A DNA stretch of 64,000 nt from a virus. The position numbers and the translations under genes are program-made. The notes below the pieces were generated by a model that ran no database searches, was not told where the DNA came from, and was given only the letters and a program-made list of their open reading frames with translations. The stretch's first letter is position 1; each line of letters begins with the position of its first letter. The DNA lies in IMG/VR virus record IMGVR_UViG_3300029309_000010, positions 21,137-85,136 of that record, one strand, 5' to 3'. This document shows, in pieces, positions 19,640 to 28,220 of this stretch.

Positions 19640-20512
19640 TCAGCTTAAAAAGTCCTCTGCTTTCAGTTCGCCACCCCTAGCTTTTGCTTTTGCTTTTAAA
19701 TCACTTACTCCATGACTAACTTTTGCATCATTATGCTCTTTTTCCTCATAATCAATCATTTTTACAGGGTCTCCATATATTTCATCTGGAATCCTAGTAT
19801 TTTTCATCTTTTGAAATAATGCGTTGCTCAATATTAATAAATTTTTTTGAAAAGATGTAATTGTTGAAAAATTCTTACCTATCATTTTCATGCCCCCACT
19901 TTTTTCAGCAACAAATAAATCAAAAAACCCCCCGTGATAAGATGCATTTAGTATGCATTCTTTACTATTGAGTTCGTTGTATTTTTTAAACAATTGTATT
20001 GTAATCAAAACCTCATGATCTTCATCATATTCTTTTTTAGTCAAAGACTCGTTAGAATAAACAGAAGAATCAACCATTCTTTTTATTTTTTTTACTTCTG
20101 CTGCATGTTCCGCACTATATGAAGTTATTTTAGACCTATCTTCTTTTATGCTCTTGAGTTCATCTTCTTGATTTTTAATCTGCTGCAAAAAGAACTTTTT
20201 CTGATTTACATCTTGTATTTTAGATAAAGCACTATTGGATTTTTTTAAAGTCCAACTCAAAGACTTTAATTTCTCTTCTTTGTTTATTGACCAAAATCCT
20301 TTTTTTATAGCATGGTCAATTAATTCTTTCTCTGATTTAATTCCAGAATTAATAGATTTTTTTATATCTATCTCAGAAAGATACTCTAATTCAAGCATCC
20401 TAACAACTGTAAAATGCTCAAAATAATAGTTTTTATCTTTACATTCTAGGATGCTTTTTCCTTCTATTATTTCAAATAGATTTCTTGAGTGACTAAGATC
20501 ATTGGCCTTCAT
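19640..20512 (-). CDS. Tail assembly protein, chaperone position (second gene)
   Basis: 290 residues, lysine- and glutamate-rich and mostly helical, lying directly upstream of the tape measure gene. That slot belongs to tail assembly chaperones (lambda gpG/gpT or equivalents). It begins inside the end of the preceding gene (14-base overlap, different frame). Its frame is closed by a TAG directly before the ATG and no slippery heptamer is seen at the junction, so the two appear to be separate proteins rather than a frameshift pair. The C-terminus SDLKAKAKARGGELKAEDFL is basic and probably flexible. Confidence 0.5.
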   Translation of the reverse strand: MKANDLSHSRNLFEIIEGKSILECKDKNYYFEHFTVVRMLELEYLSEIDIKKSINSGIKSEKELIDHAIKKGFWSINKEEKLKSLSWTLKKSNSALSKIQDVNQKKFFLQQIKNQEDELKSIKEDRSKITSYSAEHAAEVKKIKRMVDSSVYSNESLTKKEYDEDHEVLITIQLFKKYNELNSKECILNASYHGGFFDLFVAEKSGGMKMIGKNFSTITSFQKNLLILSNALFQKMKNTRIPDEIYGDPVKMIDYEEKEHNDAKVSHGVSDLKAKAKARGGELKAEDFLS

Positions 20513-21308
20513 CTAAAGACTTTTCGTTATCTACATCAAATAAATCTTTCATAGCTTTATCAATAGATTCCTGATCAGTCCCTAGTTTATTATAGTATAT
20601 GCTAGCGACCTTAATTAATGTATCAAAACAGTCTTCATACAATTTTTGAGACCTAACAAAAATTGCATCTTCAAGCTGATCGTCAGAAGGGTCTTGCAGA
20701 CTTATCATATACCTTCTTTTTTGCTCGTAGGAGTCTCCTTCAAATATAGGGAATAATTCTTTTTTTTCATTCAAGGTTTGCTCAAAAAAAGAAAAGTTAA
20801 GAACAATCCACTCTATTACTTTAACTTCTGCTTTTGCATCTGCTGTTTGACTAAACTGTGCCCTCATGTTAGTCTCATAATCATGTATAGCAGTCTTTGT
20901 AGCAGCGAATATTGCTTTTGCCTCTTTTAGTTGCTCTTCTTGTGCTTCGGTTAAATCTTTAGCTCCTGCAAAAAACTCTATGGTTCTAGAAGCCTCGATA
21001 TTATCCATAACAGTTTGTTCCATGCCCTCTTGTGTTGTTTTTGAAGTGATACCTCCTATATCACCCATTTTTTTAGACAACATTGCTTTTGTTAAAAAAC
21101 CAGCATTTATAAATTCATTGAATTTTTGACCGTAGAAAAATTCAGCATCTTCTAAATCCATGATGGAAGGCTTTAAAAAAACAATCTTGTTTTTAAGGGT
21201 TTCCTTAACTATTTTGGTTGTTTCTACTGAACCTTTTTTAGTTTTTTTTATATGAGGAACCTCTTTTTCTATAGTCCTTTCGGAGTCGAATGAATACAAT
21301 TCTTTCAT
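20499..21308 (-). CDS. Tail assembly protein, chaperone position (first gene)
   Basis: 269 residues, acidic and helical (long AEEAQKEAKAIF-style helices around residues 105-150). Second gene upstream of the tape measure, where gpG-type chaperones sit. The start is supported by a perfect sigma70-like promoter (TTGACA, 16 bp, TATAAT) ending 6 nt before this ATG. The gene may therefore be transcribed earlier or separately from the rest of the tail genes, and its mRNA would be leaderless. No family recognised from sequence alone. Confidence 0.5.
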   Translation of the reverse strand: MKELYSFDSERTIEKEVPHIKKTKKGSVETTKIVKETLKNKIVFLKPSIMDLEDAEFFYGQKFNEFINAGFLTKAMLSKKMGDIGGITSKTTQEGMEQTVMDNIEASRTIEFFAGAKDLTEAQEEQLKEAKAIFAATKTAIHDYETNMRAQFSQTADAKAEVKVIEWIVLNFSFFEQTLNEKKELFPIFEGDSYEQKRRYMISLQDPSDDQLEDAIFVRSQKLYEDCFDTLIKVASIYYNKLGTDQESIDKAMKDLFDVDNEKSLDEGQ

Positions 21309-21314
21309 TTATAT

Positions 21315-21342
21315 ATTATATAAATAAAAGCATAAATGTCAA
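21315..21342 (-). promoter_or_regulatory. Sigma70-like leaderless promoter (consensus)
   Basis: TTGACA (21337-21342), 16-bp spacer, TATAAT (21315-21320), then 6 nt to the ATG at 21308. Both hexamers are full consensus. The -35 overlaps the stop codon of the upstream gene. Confidence 0.75.
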
Positions 21343-21743
21343 CTTATAGAGCCACTAGCGTTTAGAGATAAAATTGAGTTCCCATGCTTTGTAAAAGAAA
21401 TGTGGCTTATCTTATTATGATCTAAGTCTATACCAGTGGTATCGAGACTATTTGCGATGAGTATTTTATCTGAATAGTAAGAGAATGTTTTATTTGTAAA
21501 ATCATGATGGATCTCTAAATTGAATGGTTCTCCACTTCTATAGCCACCAAAAAAATTTCCACTTTGATCAAATAAATAACCCTCTTTACCAGAAAAAGAT
21601 ATTAAATTAGATGTTTTTAAAGTAGAGCTGTCCAGACCAGTGCTCAATATACTAAATTCAAAACCACTCTCAGGTGAATCCACAGTCAAATCAATATTGT
21701 AGATACAGTTTTCATATTCTGGCAGATTTCCAGTTGTAATCAT
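21339..21743 (-). CDS. Small beta-rich virion protein, unknown
   Basis: 134 residues starting MITTGNLPEYENCIYNIDLT. Alternating strands and turns (SGFEFSILSTG, LISFSGKEGYLFDQSGNFFGG) suggest a jelly-roll or lectin-like fold, similar in feel to the middle of the 474-residue tail protein. Overlaps the upstream tail-tube-like gene by 4 bases (ATGA). Role unknown; tail decoration or tube-associated protein is plausible. Confidence 0.45.
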   Translation of the reverse strand: MITTGNLPEYENCIYNIDLTVDSPESGFEFSILSTGLDSSTLKTSNLISFSGKEGYLFDQSGNFFGGYRSGEPFNLEIHHDFTNKTFSYYSDKILIANSLDTTGIDLDHNKISHISFTKHGNSILSLNASGSIS

Positions 21744-22591
21744 GTTATTATCGGGAAATAGTAAGAAAAACTAACTACTGTATTATCGTCTAAAGATGTT
21801 GATTCATCAACTGATTCTAAACAGCAGCCGCTTGTAACGAAGTCTATGACAGATTCATCATCTGTATTTTTCAAATCAATTGTGATTACCCCGCTTTCAC
21901 AAATTAAACTAGAGATATCCACACCTGTAACTTTATTCTTTACCACATCAAAATTTAAACTTCCTTGAGCTGGCATAATAGGATATCTAAATCTAGGAGT
22001 TCTTGTTCCCATTCTTGTGACAGGTTCTCTTTCTATAGAGGTCGAAATGCTAAAGCTCTGTATATTTAAACTAGATGAAGAAATTCCTTCTTTTCCATTT
22101 GTAGATGTCGTTATTTCTATATCTTCAGGTCTAAAAAAACCATCAAAGTCATCTGTCGATTGATCATCTTGTGTTAAAGCGCCAGCGTCTGTAAAGGATG
22201 CTGCATCACCCTCATATGTAGTTGAACCTCTAACTAAATCTCCAACTGATCCATTTATTTCATAAGAAGTTAATGAAGCTTTAGGTATTGTTGTTACTCC
22301 AACATTATCTTTTATTTTAAATTCAAAAAAACCTGTAGATAAAAAACCTGAATCTTGATTTTGATAGGAATATGTTGGGTCAATACCAGTAGCTCCAGTT
22401 GATACAATTAAATCATAACTTAATGTAGTTGATTGATTAGAAGTAAGAACTCTATCTACAATATGAGCAGCTCCCAGTCTAGGTATATCAACTAAAGATT
22501 TATTAGTAGAAATATTAGCTGATGAAATTGCGGGTATTCGCTGATCATTTACGAAAAGCTGAATATCACTGGAATGAACCCTATCTGCCAT
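21740..22591 (-). CDS. Second tail-tube-like protein
   Basis: 283 residues. The segment SISTSIEREPVTRMGTRTPR followed by PIMPAQGSLNFDV aligns in order with the larger protein just upstream (SIEVPLSRTPIEALGSAKAV, then FPINVTMSVSALL). This is the strand, R-x-P, lxxG(S/T), strand pattern of tail tube proteins. It therefore looks like a tube paralogue, perhaps a minor tube, tail terminator-proximal ring or decoration. Expression is probably late: a GTGTAAAG element lies exactly 6 nt before the ATG, right after the terminator of the upstream gene. Confidence 0.55.
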   Translation of the reverse strand: MADRVHSSDIQLFVNDQRIPAISSANISTNKSLVDIPRLGAAHIVDRVLTSNQSTTLSYDLIVSTGATGIDPTYSYQNQDSGFLSTGFFEFKIKDNVGVTTIPKASLTSYEINGSVGDLVRGSTTYEGDAASFTDAGALTQDDQSTDDFDGFFRPEDIEITTSTNGKEGISSSSLNIQSFSISTSIEREPVTRMGTRTPRFRYPIMPAQGSLNFDVVKNKVTGVDISSLICESGVITIDLKNTDDESVIDFVTSGCCLESVDESTSLDDNTVVSFSYYFPIIT

Positions 22592-22597
22592 ACTTTA

Positions 22598-22605
22598 CTT
22601 TACAC
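22598..22605 (-). promoter_or_regulatory. GTGTAA-type element (candidate late promoter)
   Basis: GTGTAAAG, 6 nt before the ATG of the second tail-tube-like gene. It directly follows the T-tract of the terminator at 22606-22637. Confidence 0.6.
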
Positions 22606-22637
22606 AAAAAAGCCCCGCATTTCTGCGAGGCTTTTTG
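22606..22637 (-). terminator. Rho-independent terminator after the major tail tube gene
   Basis: On the - strand an inverted repeat AAAAAGCCTCGCA / TGCGGGGCTTTTT (one mismatch, loop GAAA) is followed by a T-tract. It sits about 20 nt after the stop of the 457-residue gene and insulates that abundant transcript. Confidence 0.85.
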
Positions 22638-22658
22638 TGAGATACATTAGATTCAATA

Positions 22659-24032
22659 CTAGCTGCCATCGGCAGAAGAGTATTGACCCTTGCTAGGATC
22701 ATCAGCAGCTTGATTTTTGACATAGTAATATCCTCTTTCGAAGTTCTTACCTCCAAAGCTACCTCCTGCTGTTGTGCCATAATGATCAGGAAGAGTAGTA
22801 GCTCCCCCATTGGTGCAAGCACCTGAATAAAAGAATCCTTGATCAGTTTGGTTATCTCCACCAATTTGAGTAGAGAAGGTAAGTTCAATAGTTTCATTAT
22901 CATCAAGACCTTGAGCGAATCCTTGTGAATCCATAACAGCTTTTTGCATAATATACCTATGCTTATCAGCTCCATCTTCGCCTTTGACATTTAATGTAAT
23001 ATTGGTTGTCTCGTTTCCAGCAGCACCTGTCAAAATTTTATCAACTTGTCCTTCACTGAAATTTTTCAGTAATGCGCTAACTGACATTGTAACATTGATT
23101 GGAAAGTCCAGAGGCTTGGCTACAGCTTTAGCAGAACCAAGAGCTTCAATTGGAGTCCTTGAAAGAGGGACTTCGATAGAAGCACTTTGAACATGCATGT
23201 CGCCTAAATCAGTTCCACCAAAAGTAAACTCTTCATCACTGAAGCTAAGAGTCACATCTTCTGGACGAAGAACTAAAACATTCATATTACCAGTGCTGGG
23301 GACACCAAGCAAAAGCTGACCAGTATCAGCCCTACCACCACCTTTATTTAAGGATGGGTTGTAAATTCCAGAGTTTCCAGTTTGAAAGGCGATGTTTTCA
23401 GCTGTTCCTTCAATATCAACTCTTGGGATTTCTCCAACAGCAAAATTGACCGTATAACTCTCAAAGTTGCAGTTTCCTAAAGCAACAACGTCTTGAGAAC
23501 GCATTTCCGCAGTTGTGAATACTCCAGTAGGATCATTAATAAAAGATCCATTACAAACACCTTCATTACCCAGAGGCCCACTCTGGGTGGTTCCTGCTGT
23601 CGCAAAGGCGTCTTTTCCTTCTGCGTTTGTCAGAACAAACAAATTCTTTTCTCTTTTGTCTGGATCTTCCGCAAGAATACCAGAAATAAACTGATCTGCT
23701 AAGACATTCGCTCCTGCAATTCCCTCTGTATTGAACCCTAAATTGAATTCATTTTCCCCATCACCTAAGAAATAGCCAAGTGAAAAAGAAGGATTTAAAT
23801 CACCAAGCGTGATTGTTCCGATTCGTGCTAACTGACCAAATTCTCTTATATCTTGCCGTCCACCAGCAATATCAATATCAAAAGAAAAATTGTCTACACG
23901 ATGAAGTTGAGGCGGTTTAACTCCCGATTGAGCTTGGAGGCCCGCAGGTAAGTCACCAATTAGGCCAGTGTTTGAGACATATACCGCTTTGCTTTGAGAG
24001 ATTACTCTCGTTCTAGATTGATTAGAAGCCAT
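22659..24032 (-). CDS. Major tail tube protein
   Basis: 457 residues, Gly/Asn/Thr-rich and acidic. The SIEVPLSRTPIEALGSAKAV then FPINVTMSVSALL arrangement is typical of long-tailed phage tube proteins with the tube beta-sandwich, here enlarged by insertions. Gene position (after neck genes, before chaperones and tape measure) agrees. It is a stand-alone transcription unit: tandem GTGTAA elements upstream and a strong terminator downstream, which fits the high copy number of a tube subunit. Codon use looks more G+C-rich than in its neighbours, again as expected for a highly expressed gene. Confidence 0.75.
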   Translation of the reverse strand: MASNQSRTRVISQSKAVYVSNTGLIGDLPAGLQAQSGVKPPQLHRVDNFSFDIDIAGGRQDIREFGQLARIGTITLGDLNPSFSLGYFLGDGENEFNLGFNTEGIAGANVLADQFISGILAEDPDKREKNLFVLTNAEGKDAFATAGTTQSGPLGNEGVCNGSFINDPTGVFTTAEMRSQDVVALGNCNFESYTVNFAVGEIPRVDIEGTAENIAFQTGNSGIYNPSLNKGGGRADTGQLLLGVPSTGNMNVLVLRPEDVTLSFSDEEFTFGGTDLGDMHVQSASIEVPLSRTPIEALGSAKAVAKPLDFPINVTMSVSALLKNFSEGQVDKILTGAAGNETTNITLNVKGEDGADKHRYIMQKAVMDSQGFAQGLDDNETIELTFSTQIGGDNQTDQGFFYSGACTNGGATTLPDHYGTTAGGSFGGKNFERGYYYVKNQAADDPSKGQYSSADGS

Positions 24033-24056
24033 ATTAATTTATGTTTAAAGTGAAAT

Positions 24057-24074
24057 GTTTACACTTTCTTACAC
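24057..24074 (-). promoter_or_regulatory. Tandem GTGTAA elements, 10 bp apart
   Basis: GTGTAAGA (24067-24074) and GTGTAAAC (24057-24064) repeat in phase with one DNA turn, 24 nt before the tail tube ATG. The same tandem spacing occurs at 54772-54787. Probably a strong late promoter. Confidence 0.6.
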
Positions 24075-24078
24075 AAAT

Positions 24079-24963
24079 TTAAAGTCTAGGGAAACGATAA
24101 GTGCATAATTCAAAGTCTAAATATCCTATTGAAATGTTCTTATTTAGATTTTCTCTAATTCTTTCTGATACTATTTTTGAAGCATCAACTCTTTTAATAT
24201 GAGATTTTGTTGGGCTTGCCTGATTTGAAACCAAAGTGTCATAACTGTAAGGATAGTCTTTTATAGAAAAAGAAAATCCATATGGAAAACTCTCATAGGG
24301 GATATGGGTCATATCTTCCCTAACCGTATCTCTAAATAATGACAAAACTGAATCTAGAGTATAATTATCGAAAGATAAAACCATTACTCTAACCATTGTT
24401 CTAGTATCTTCCTCTCCTCCAAAAGAAAATTCAGTATTATCTGAAGATGCTAAAGATATAAAACAAGCAGGTAAAAAATACGTTGTTTCATCATATTCAC
24501 TTGTTTTACCATATTGATATGGCAAAGCTGTAGCACTATCTTTAAAATCAGAGTGAATTATGATTTGTGCATCAGTGTCATTTGTTATGTAAGTATTAAC
24601 TTCTTTTACAGTAGAATTAGCTGTTAAAGGATTGCTTGCAATATCAACACCTGATTCTTGTGGGAATATTAATCTTCCGTTTTCATAATCCGTCAAGACT
24701 CCTCCATTAGAATCAGAGTCTCCTGTAATAAAATGGTCGCCTAGAAAAAATCCAGAATTTGGGTTATCGACATTATATTCACCAACTAAAGATCTATATT
24801 TACCCTGAAACGCAATATGACTTGATGGTATGTCAGGAAACGAACCAGAAGTAAAAGCATTATCTAAATTAATCTCATAGGCTTTTGACCTATCATTTAG
24901 TAGTTTGTTTTCAAACCATAGATAAAAGCTTGATAAAATATTTTGATCAAATTGTGATTTCAT
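24079..24963 (-). CDS. Tail completion / terminator-position protein
   Basis: 294 residues starting MKSQFDQNILSSFYLWFENKLL, directly upstream of the tail tube gene, where the tail terminator or neck-closing protein usually lies. The C-terminal half (RTMVRVMVLSFDNYTLDSVL, then KDYPYSYDTLV and SIGYLDFELCTYRFPRL) has the alternating strand and helix order of gpU-like terminators, with a long insertion in the N-terminal half. Family not firmly recognised. ATGA overlap with the upstream gene. Confidence 0.45.
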   Translation of the reverse strand: MKSQFDQNILSSFYLWFENKLLNDRSKAYEINLDNAFTSGSFPDIPSSHIAFQGKYRSLVGEYNVDNPNSGFFLGDHFITGDSDSNGGVLTDYENGRLIFPQESGVDIASNPLTANSTVKEVNTYITNDTDAQIIIHSDFKDSATALPYQYGKTSEYDETTYFLPACFISLASSDNTEFSFGGEEDTRTMVRVMVLSFDNYTLDSVLSLFRDTVREDMTHIPYESFPYGFSFSIKDYPYSYDTLVSNQASPTKSHIKRVDASKIVSERIRENLNKNISIGYLDFELCTYRFPRL

Positions 24964-25601
24964 CTATCCAACTTTAGCAATTTAGTTTTAAACTCTTTTA
25001 ATAATTTATTAATATATGGAGTTCTAGTAAAAGTTACACCAGAAGACCTACTTTTGACTTGTATACCTGTTCCAGCTCTTGATTGACCGAAACCAGTAGA
25101 ACTAAATAAGTATTGTCCTAAGTTTGTCAATCCCCCATCCTCAACACTTTTAACCCAACTTTTTCCTGTCATCCAAGGAATTGGAGTTAATCCATATATC
25201 TCTTCAATACTCGGAATAAAAAAAGTTACCACATATAGACCAGCATTGTTTCTCCTTCTGACTTTAAATCTTATTTTTTGATTAAATATTTCAGATATAA
25301 CATTAGTTGGATCATCACTTGAGGAAAACCCTATGAAAGAAAAAAGGTTTCCATACCCACCCAAAGTTCCACTAGTATTGCTTGCTCTTGGCCCAGCGTT
25401 TAGCTCTACTGTTATAGGATGGGCTTTAAATTGCTGAACTAATTCTTTTTGTCTTTGTTCTATTTTAGGCTCTATGACTCCTCTAATAGCCATAGCCATG
25501 CTTCTACTATTCGGTGAATCAACAGTTAATTCTCTGAGAAGCTCTTTGGCATTAATTGTTACTACTGGTCTTGATACAGATATAAAATTTTTTTTAGCCA
25601 T
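24960..25601 (-). CDS. Neck / tail completion protein
   Basis: 213 residues, basic. The N-terminus MAKKNFISVSRPVVTINAKEL leads into a long helix (residues ~30-60) and then a sheet (IRFKVRRRNNAGLYVVTFFI). The sequence IPWMTGKSWVKSVEDGGLTNLGQYLF is distinctive and may be family-specific. By place between head-tail connector genes and the terminator-position gene it is a neck or tail completion (gp10-like) protein. Overlaps both neighbours by 1 to 4 bases. Confidence 0.45.
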   Translation of the reverse strand: MAKKNFISVSRPVVTINAKELLRELTVDSPNSRSMAMAIRGVIEPKIEQRQKELVQQFKAHPITVELNAGPRASNTSGTLGGYGNLFSFIGFSSSDDPTNVISEIFNQKIRFKVRRRNNAGLYVVTFFIPSIEEIYGLTPIPWMTGKSWVKSVEDGGLTNLGQYLFSSTGFGQSRAGTGIQVKSRSSGVTFTRTPYINKLLKEFKTKLLKLDR

Positions 25602-26047
25602 TAGTTCTCACGTTTTAAAAATATAGAATAAAACTGAGCATCAAATGGGCCTATAACTTTAGCATCTCCATCAACAATAAATAATTCTTCATCAACCTCT
25701 ATTCTAGAACAAATTTTTATCTTTTCGTATGCGTCAGATTTTACTTTGATCCTTATTTGACCTTCTGACCCAATAAGATTCATTTGACCATTTCCATCAA
25801 TAATATCCTCTTTTTGCTCATTTTTATAAAAAATACGAGCACTAAAAGAATGTCTTGTTAATGTTTCCTCTGAGGAAATCTTAGATACATTTTTATTTCT
25901 TCCGTAAAGTGGATTGAAATTTAACTCAGCTGGAACGCTACTAGCCTCCTTTACATAAACATATATTGTTCTTGCAAAAGTATCATGAACATCATTCAAT
26001 GCTGCATTTATAGCTGTCTTTTCAGCATCTGTTAATAATGAAGCCAT
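25601..26047 (-). CDS. Small head-tail joining protein
   Basis: 148 residues with start MASLLTDAEKTAINAALND. This ATG at 26047 lies one base after the preceding stop, as at 11569; the longer version starting at 26086 would overlap by 38 bases. An N-terminal helix is followed by strands (FSARIFYKNEQKEDI, QIRIKVKSDAYEKI, ELFIVDGDAKVIGP), the usual layout of small stopper or adaptor barrels at the head-tail interface. Function inferred from position. Confidence 0.5.
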   Translation of the reverse strand: MASLLTDAEKTAINAALNDVHDTFARTIYVYVKEASSVPAELNFNPLYGRNKNVSKISSEETLTRHSFSARIFYKNEQKEDIIDGNGQMNLIGSEGQIRIKVKSDAYEKIKICSRIEVDEELFIVDGDAKVIGPFDAQFYSIFLKREN

Positions 26048-26048
26048 T

Positions 26049-26543
26049 TTATGTGAGCTTTCCTGACAAGGTAAATGTTCCGTCAATACCTGCTACTTGA
26101 ACGGGGGAAGATTTTTGATAGTTATATTGAAATACAAGGCTATCTAATCTTTTCGAGGTTTCCTCAGATAACTCTCTATATGTCTTAGCAACAGAATTTT
26201 TATTTTGCCTTTGGATTGTAGTATCACCTTCTTTCAAGGTAACCCAGTCCACAGAATCAGAGTAAGTAAAAGATCTTAAAGATTCTCTAGCTGATTTTTG
26301 ATAATACCACAGCTCATAAAGGGTAGTAAAAATATTCTTCTCTATAGGAGCCATGCCTGAATCTGTTCCCTCTAGAACTATAGCTCCAGTGCTATTTACC
26401 TGAAAATGTTCATGAGTTAATCCATTTAGCTCACCAATATTTGTTTCCAACCATCCTGATACAAAACCTATATTATAGTTTCCAGTATCATTAGGAAAAT
26501 CAAATGTTACTATTTCATCAGCTAAACTACCCAAGTCATTCAT
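26049..26543 (-). CDS. Head-tail connector-like protein
   Basis: 164 residues. Mostly helical after a short strand region: FTTLYELWYYQKSARESLRS, then AKTYRELSEETSKRLDSLVF. It sits a few genes downstream of the capsid gene, where helical adaptor proteins that dock under the portal are found. Three bases separate it from the upstream gene. No family recognised. Confidence 0.45.
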   Translation of the reverse strand: MNDLGSLADEIVTFDFPNDTGNYNIGFVSGWLETNIGELNGLTHEHFQVNSTGAIVLEGTDSGMAPIEKNIFTTLYELWYYQKSARESLRSFTYSDSVDWVTLKEGDTTIQRQNKNSVAKTYRELSEETSKRLDSLVFQYNYQKSSPVQVAGIDGTFTLSGKLT

Positions 26544-26546
26544 TAT

Positions 26547-26984
26547 TTAAAAACCTTCTTTAAATAACTTTACAGTAGATTCGTAATCTGGGGAACTTGG
26601 ATCTAAAATTGGTTTAGCAGAACCCTGAACAGTGACGTTGTGTTTTTGCACATAAAAGTCAAAAGATTTCATTAAAGACTTCCTAAGTAGGTGCATATTC
26701 CTTTCTCTTGGAATACCTACTCTTGCAGCCAAATCTGTGAGATCTGAAGCCGCCATGCTCTCAAGCTTTGTCTTAAATATATCTCTATGTAATGTTCCAT
26801 ATGGGTTCATTCTAGGCATCCCCAAAAGATCTTCCAGCTCTTTAACTTTCTCAATTTCTTTCTCTTTTTTACTGCGATCCTTGCCATCAGTAACATCAAA
26901 TTCTTCTAAATGCTTTTTTTCAACACCCTTTGATACTGGCATTTCAGGAGTTGCTTTTTTCTTTGATGGTTTCTTCTTACTCAT
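26547..26984 (-). CDS. Basic/helical head-associated protein
   Basis: 145 residues. The first 50 are a Lys-rich tail (MSKKKPSKKKATPEMP); the middle LTDLAARVGIPRERNMHLLRKSLMKSF looks like a SAP- or HeH-type helix-extension-helix that could bind nucleic acid. It immediately follows the capsid gene and its terminator and has its own sigma70-like leaderless promoter, so it opens a new unit. Could be a head completion or DNA-contacting protein. Confidence 0.45.
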   Translation of the reverse strand: MSKKKPSKKKATPEMPVSKGVEKKHLEEFDVTDGKDRSKKEKEIEKVKELEDLLGMPRMNPYGTLHRDIFKTKLESMAASDLTDLAARVGIPRERNMHLLRKSLMKSFDFYVQKHNVTVQGSAKPILDPSSPDYESTVKLFKEGF

Positions 26985-26989
26985 ATTAG

Positions 26990-27017
26990 ATAATATGTAA
27001 AAGTGTTAAAATATCAA
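26990..27017 (-). promoter_or_regulatory. Sigma70-like leaderless promoter
   Basis: TTGATA (27012-27017), 16-bp spacer, TATTAT (26990-26995), 5 nt to the ATG at 26984. It begins just after the capsid gene terminator. Confidence 0.6.
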
Positions 27018-27020
27018 TAA

Positions 27021-27053
27021 AAAAGAGCCGCCCCTTTCGAGGCGGCTCTCTTT
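27021..27053 (-). terminator. Rho-independent terminator after the capsid gene
   Basis: GAGCCGCC / GGCGGCTC stem (27025-27032 and 27041-27048) with an 8-nt loop, followed on the - strand by a T-tract. It lies about 25 nt past the capsid stop codon. Confidence 0.88.
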
Positions 27054-27071
27054 ATGAGTAGCGTAAGCTGA

Positions 27072-28208
27072 TTACACAGCCAAGCCAACCAGAGCCTTAT
27101 TGTTGATACAAATACGACCCTCTTCGACTTTACCGTAGTAACCAATCTTGTTCTGACGAACAGAGAACTGATCATCGACAAGAACTTGCAGCTCAGAAGG
27201 CGATCCCTCGCCAACAACCACAGGACGGATAAGAGCTTCCTTAGCGCGATCAACACCGATGAGAATCTCATCAGCTGCTTGCGAGAAGGTTCCGCCGCCA
27301 CCACCAGCGACTGTAGCTCCCTCAGAAGTAACAACTGCTGCGAACAGCTTGTTGAACCTCTGGTTAACTCCCATTTCATTAACCTCAGTGATGTTAATTC
27401 CATAGAAGCTTGGAAGACCAGCTGCGCTGAAAAGCTCTTGACGAAGAGCCTCTGGTGCCATCTGCCCATCAGCAGGAGTTCCACCCGCAGGGGCAGCAGC
27501 CGTGTTGATTGGGTTGTAAGCCATTGCACGAAGCTCCTCAGTCATTTCTGGAGAGACCAGAAGGTCAGTAATTCCAGACTTGATGCCACCAACAGGGGTG
27601 CCACCGCTGAACGAGCTATTCATGCGCTTACTAAGCGTGATTAAGTTATTGAAGTCTGCAAGGACAAAACGATTCTCCGTGTCAGAAGCGATAATGCTTC
27701 CACCAGCGGTAGATCCAGTTCCAGTTCCCTTGACCAGAGCGGTCGCAAGGACGTTGAAAGCGGTAGTCGTTTGCTTAAGTAAAACTTCTTGAGCCATCCG
27801 AGTAAAGGTCTTGCTAACAACGTCAAGACGCGCCTTACGGACATACTTGCGATCAAACGCAAGAGCACTGTCCAAGTTGTAAGTCGTGAACTTAAGCTCG
27901 TTGTGAGCAGGAAACACTTGACTGTAAGGAAGGCCACCAGCAACCTGCTGAGAATACACCTCGATGTAGTCCTCATCAGTAATGTCGTGGAAAAGATCCA
28001 AAGGCAAGGATGGGTTATCATCTTCACCATAAGAAATCGTGGTATACAGATTTCCAATGGTAGGAGCGTTATTGATAACTTCAGACACTACAGGTCCAAG
28101 CAGTTCTGCAACTGCCGCCTGTGCCTCATAAGCCTCTTCACGATTATTAGATCCCATAGCTCTGATAAGAGCCAACTGATCTTCAGTTCTTTTAATTGTG
28201 ATTTTCAT
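27072..28208 (-). CDS. Major capsid protein (HK97 fold)
   Basis: 378 residues. The order is an N-terminal helical segment, then APTIGNLYTTISYGEDDNPS, DLDSALAFDRKYVRKARLDV-type spine helix region (LDSALAFDRKYVRKARLDVV), a P-domain helix with NNLITLSKRMN, ITDLLVSPEMTEELRAM, and an A-domain end FNKLFAAVV...DEILIGVDRAKEAL. This matches HK97-type capsid proteins. Codon use is distinctly G+C-richer than the flanking genes, typical of the most highly expressed phage gene. It follows the protease/scaffold and a small head protein and ends in a strong terminator. No Shine-Dalgarno sequence is evident. Confidence 0.87.
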   Translation of the reverse strand: MKITIKRTEDQLALIRAMGSNNREEAYEAQAAVAELLGPVVSEVINNAPTIGNLYTTISYGEDDNPSLPLDLFHDITDEDYIEVYSQQVAGGLPYSQVFPAHNELKFTTYNLDSALAFDRKYVRKARLDVVSKTFTRMAQEVLLKQTTTAFNVLATALVKGTGTGSTAGGSIIASDTENRFVLADFNNLITLSKRMNSSFSGGTPVGGIKSGITDLLVSPEMTEELRAMAYNPINTAAAPAGGTPADGQMAPEALRQELFSAAGLPSFYGINITEVNEMGVNQRFNKLFAAVVTSEGATVAGGGGGTFSQAADEILIGVDRAKEALIRPVVVGEGSPSELQVLVDDQFSVRQNKIGYYGKVEEGRICINNKALVGLAV

Positions 28209-28220
28209 GATCGTAAAATA

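Noticed and set aside
20499-20530. Tail chaperone frameshift (gpG/gpGT style)
   Set aside because: The downstream frame is closed by TAG just before its ATG and no slippery heptamer is present at the junction.
22595-22990. 131-codon ORF within the tail tube gene
   Set aside because: Lies inside the tube gene in another frame and runs through the terminator hairpin.
27014-27529. Leftward ORF of 171 codons inside the capsid region, and other long frames over capsid and structural genes
   Set aside because: They are shadow frames of the GC-richer capsid gene, with Arg/Leu/Ser-rich, unlikely composition.
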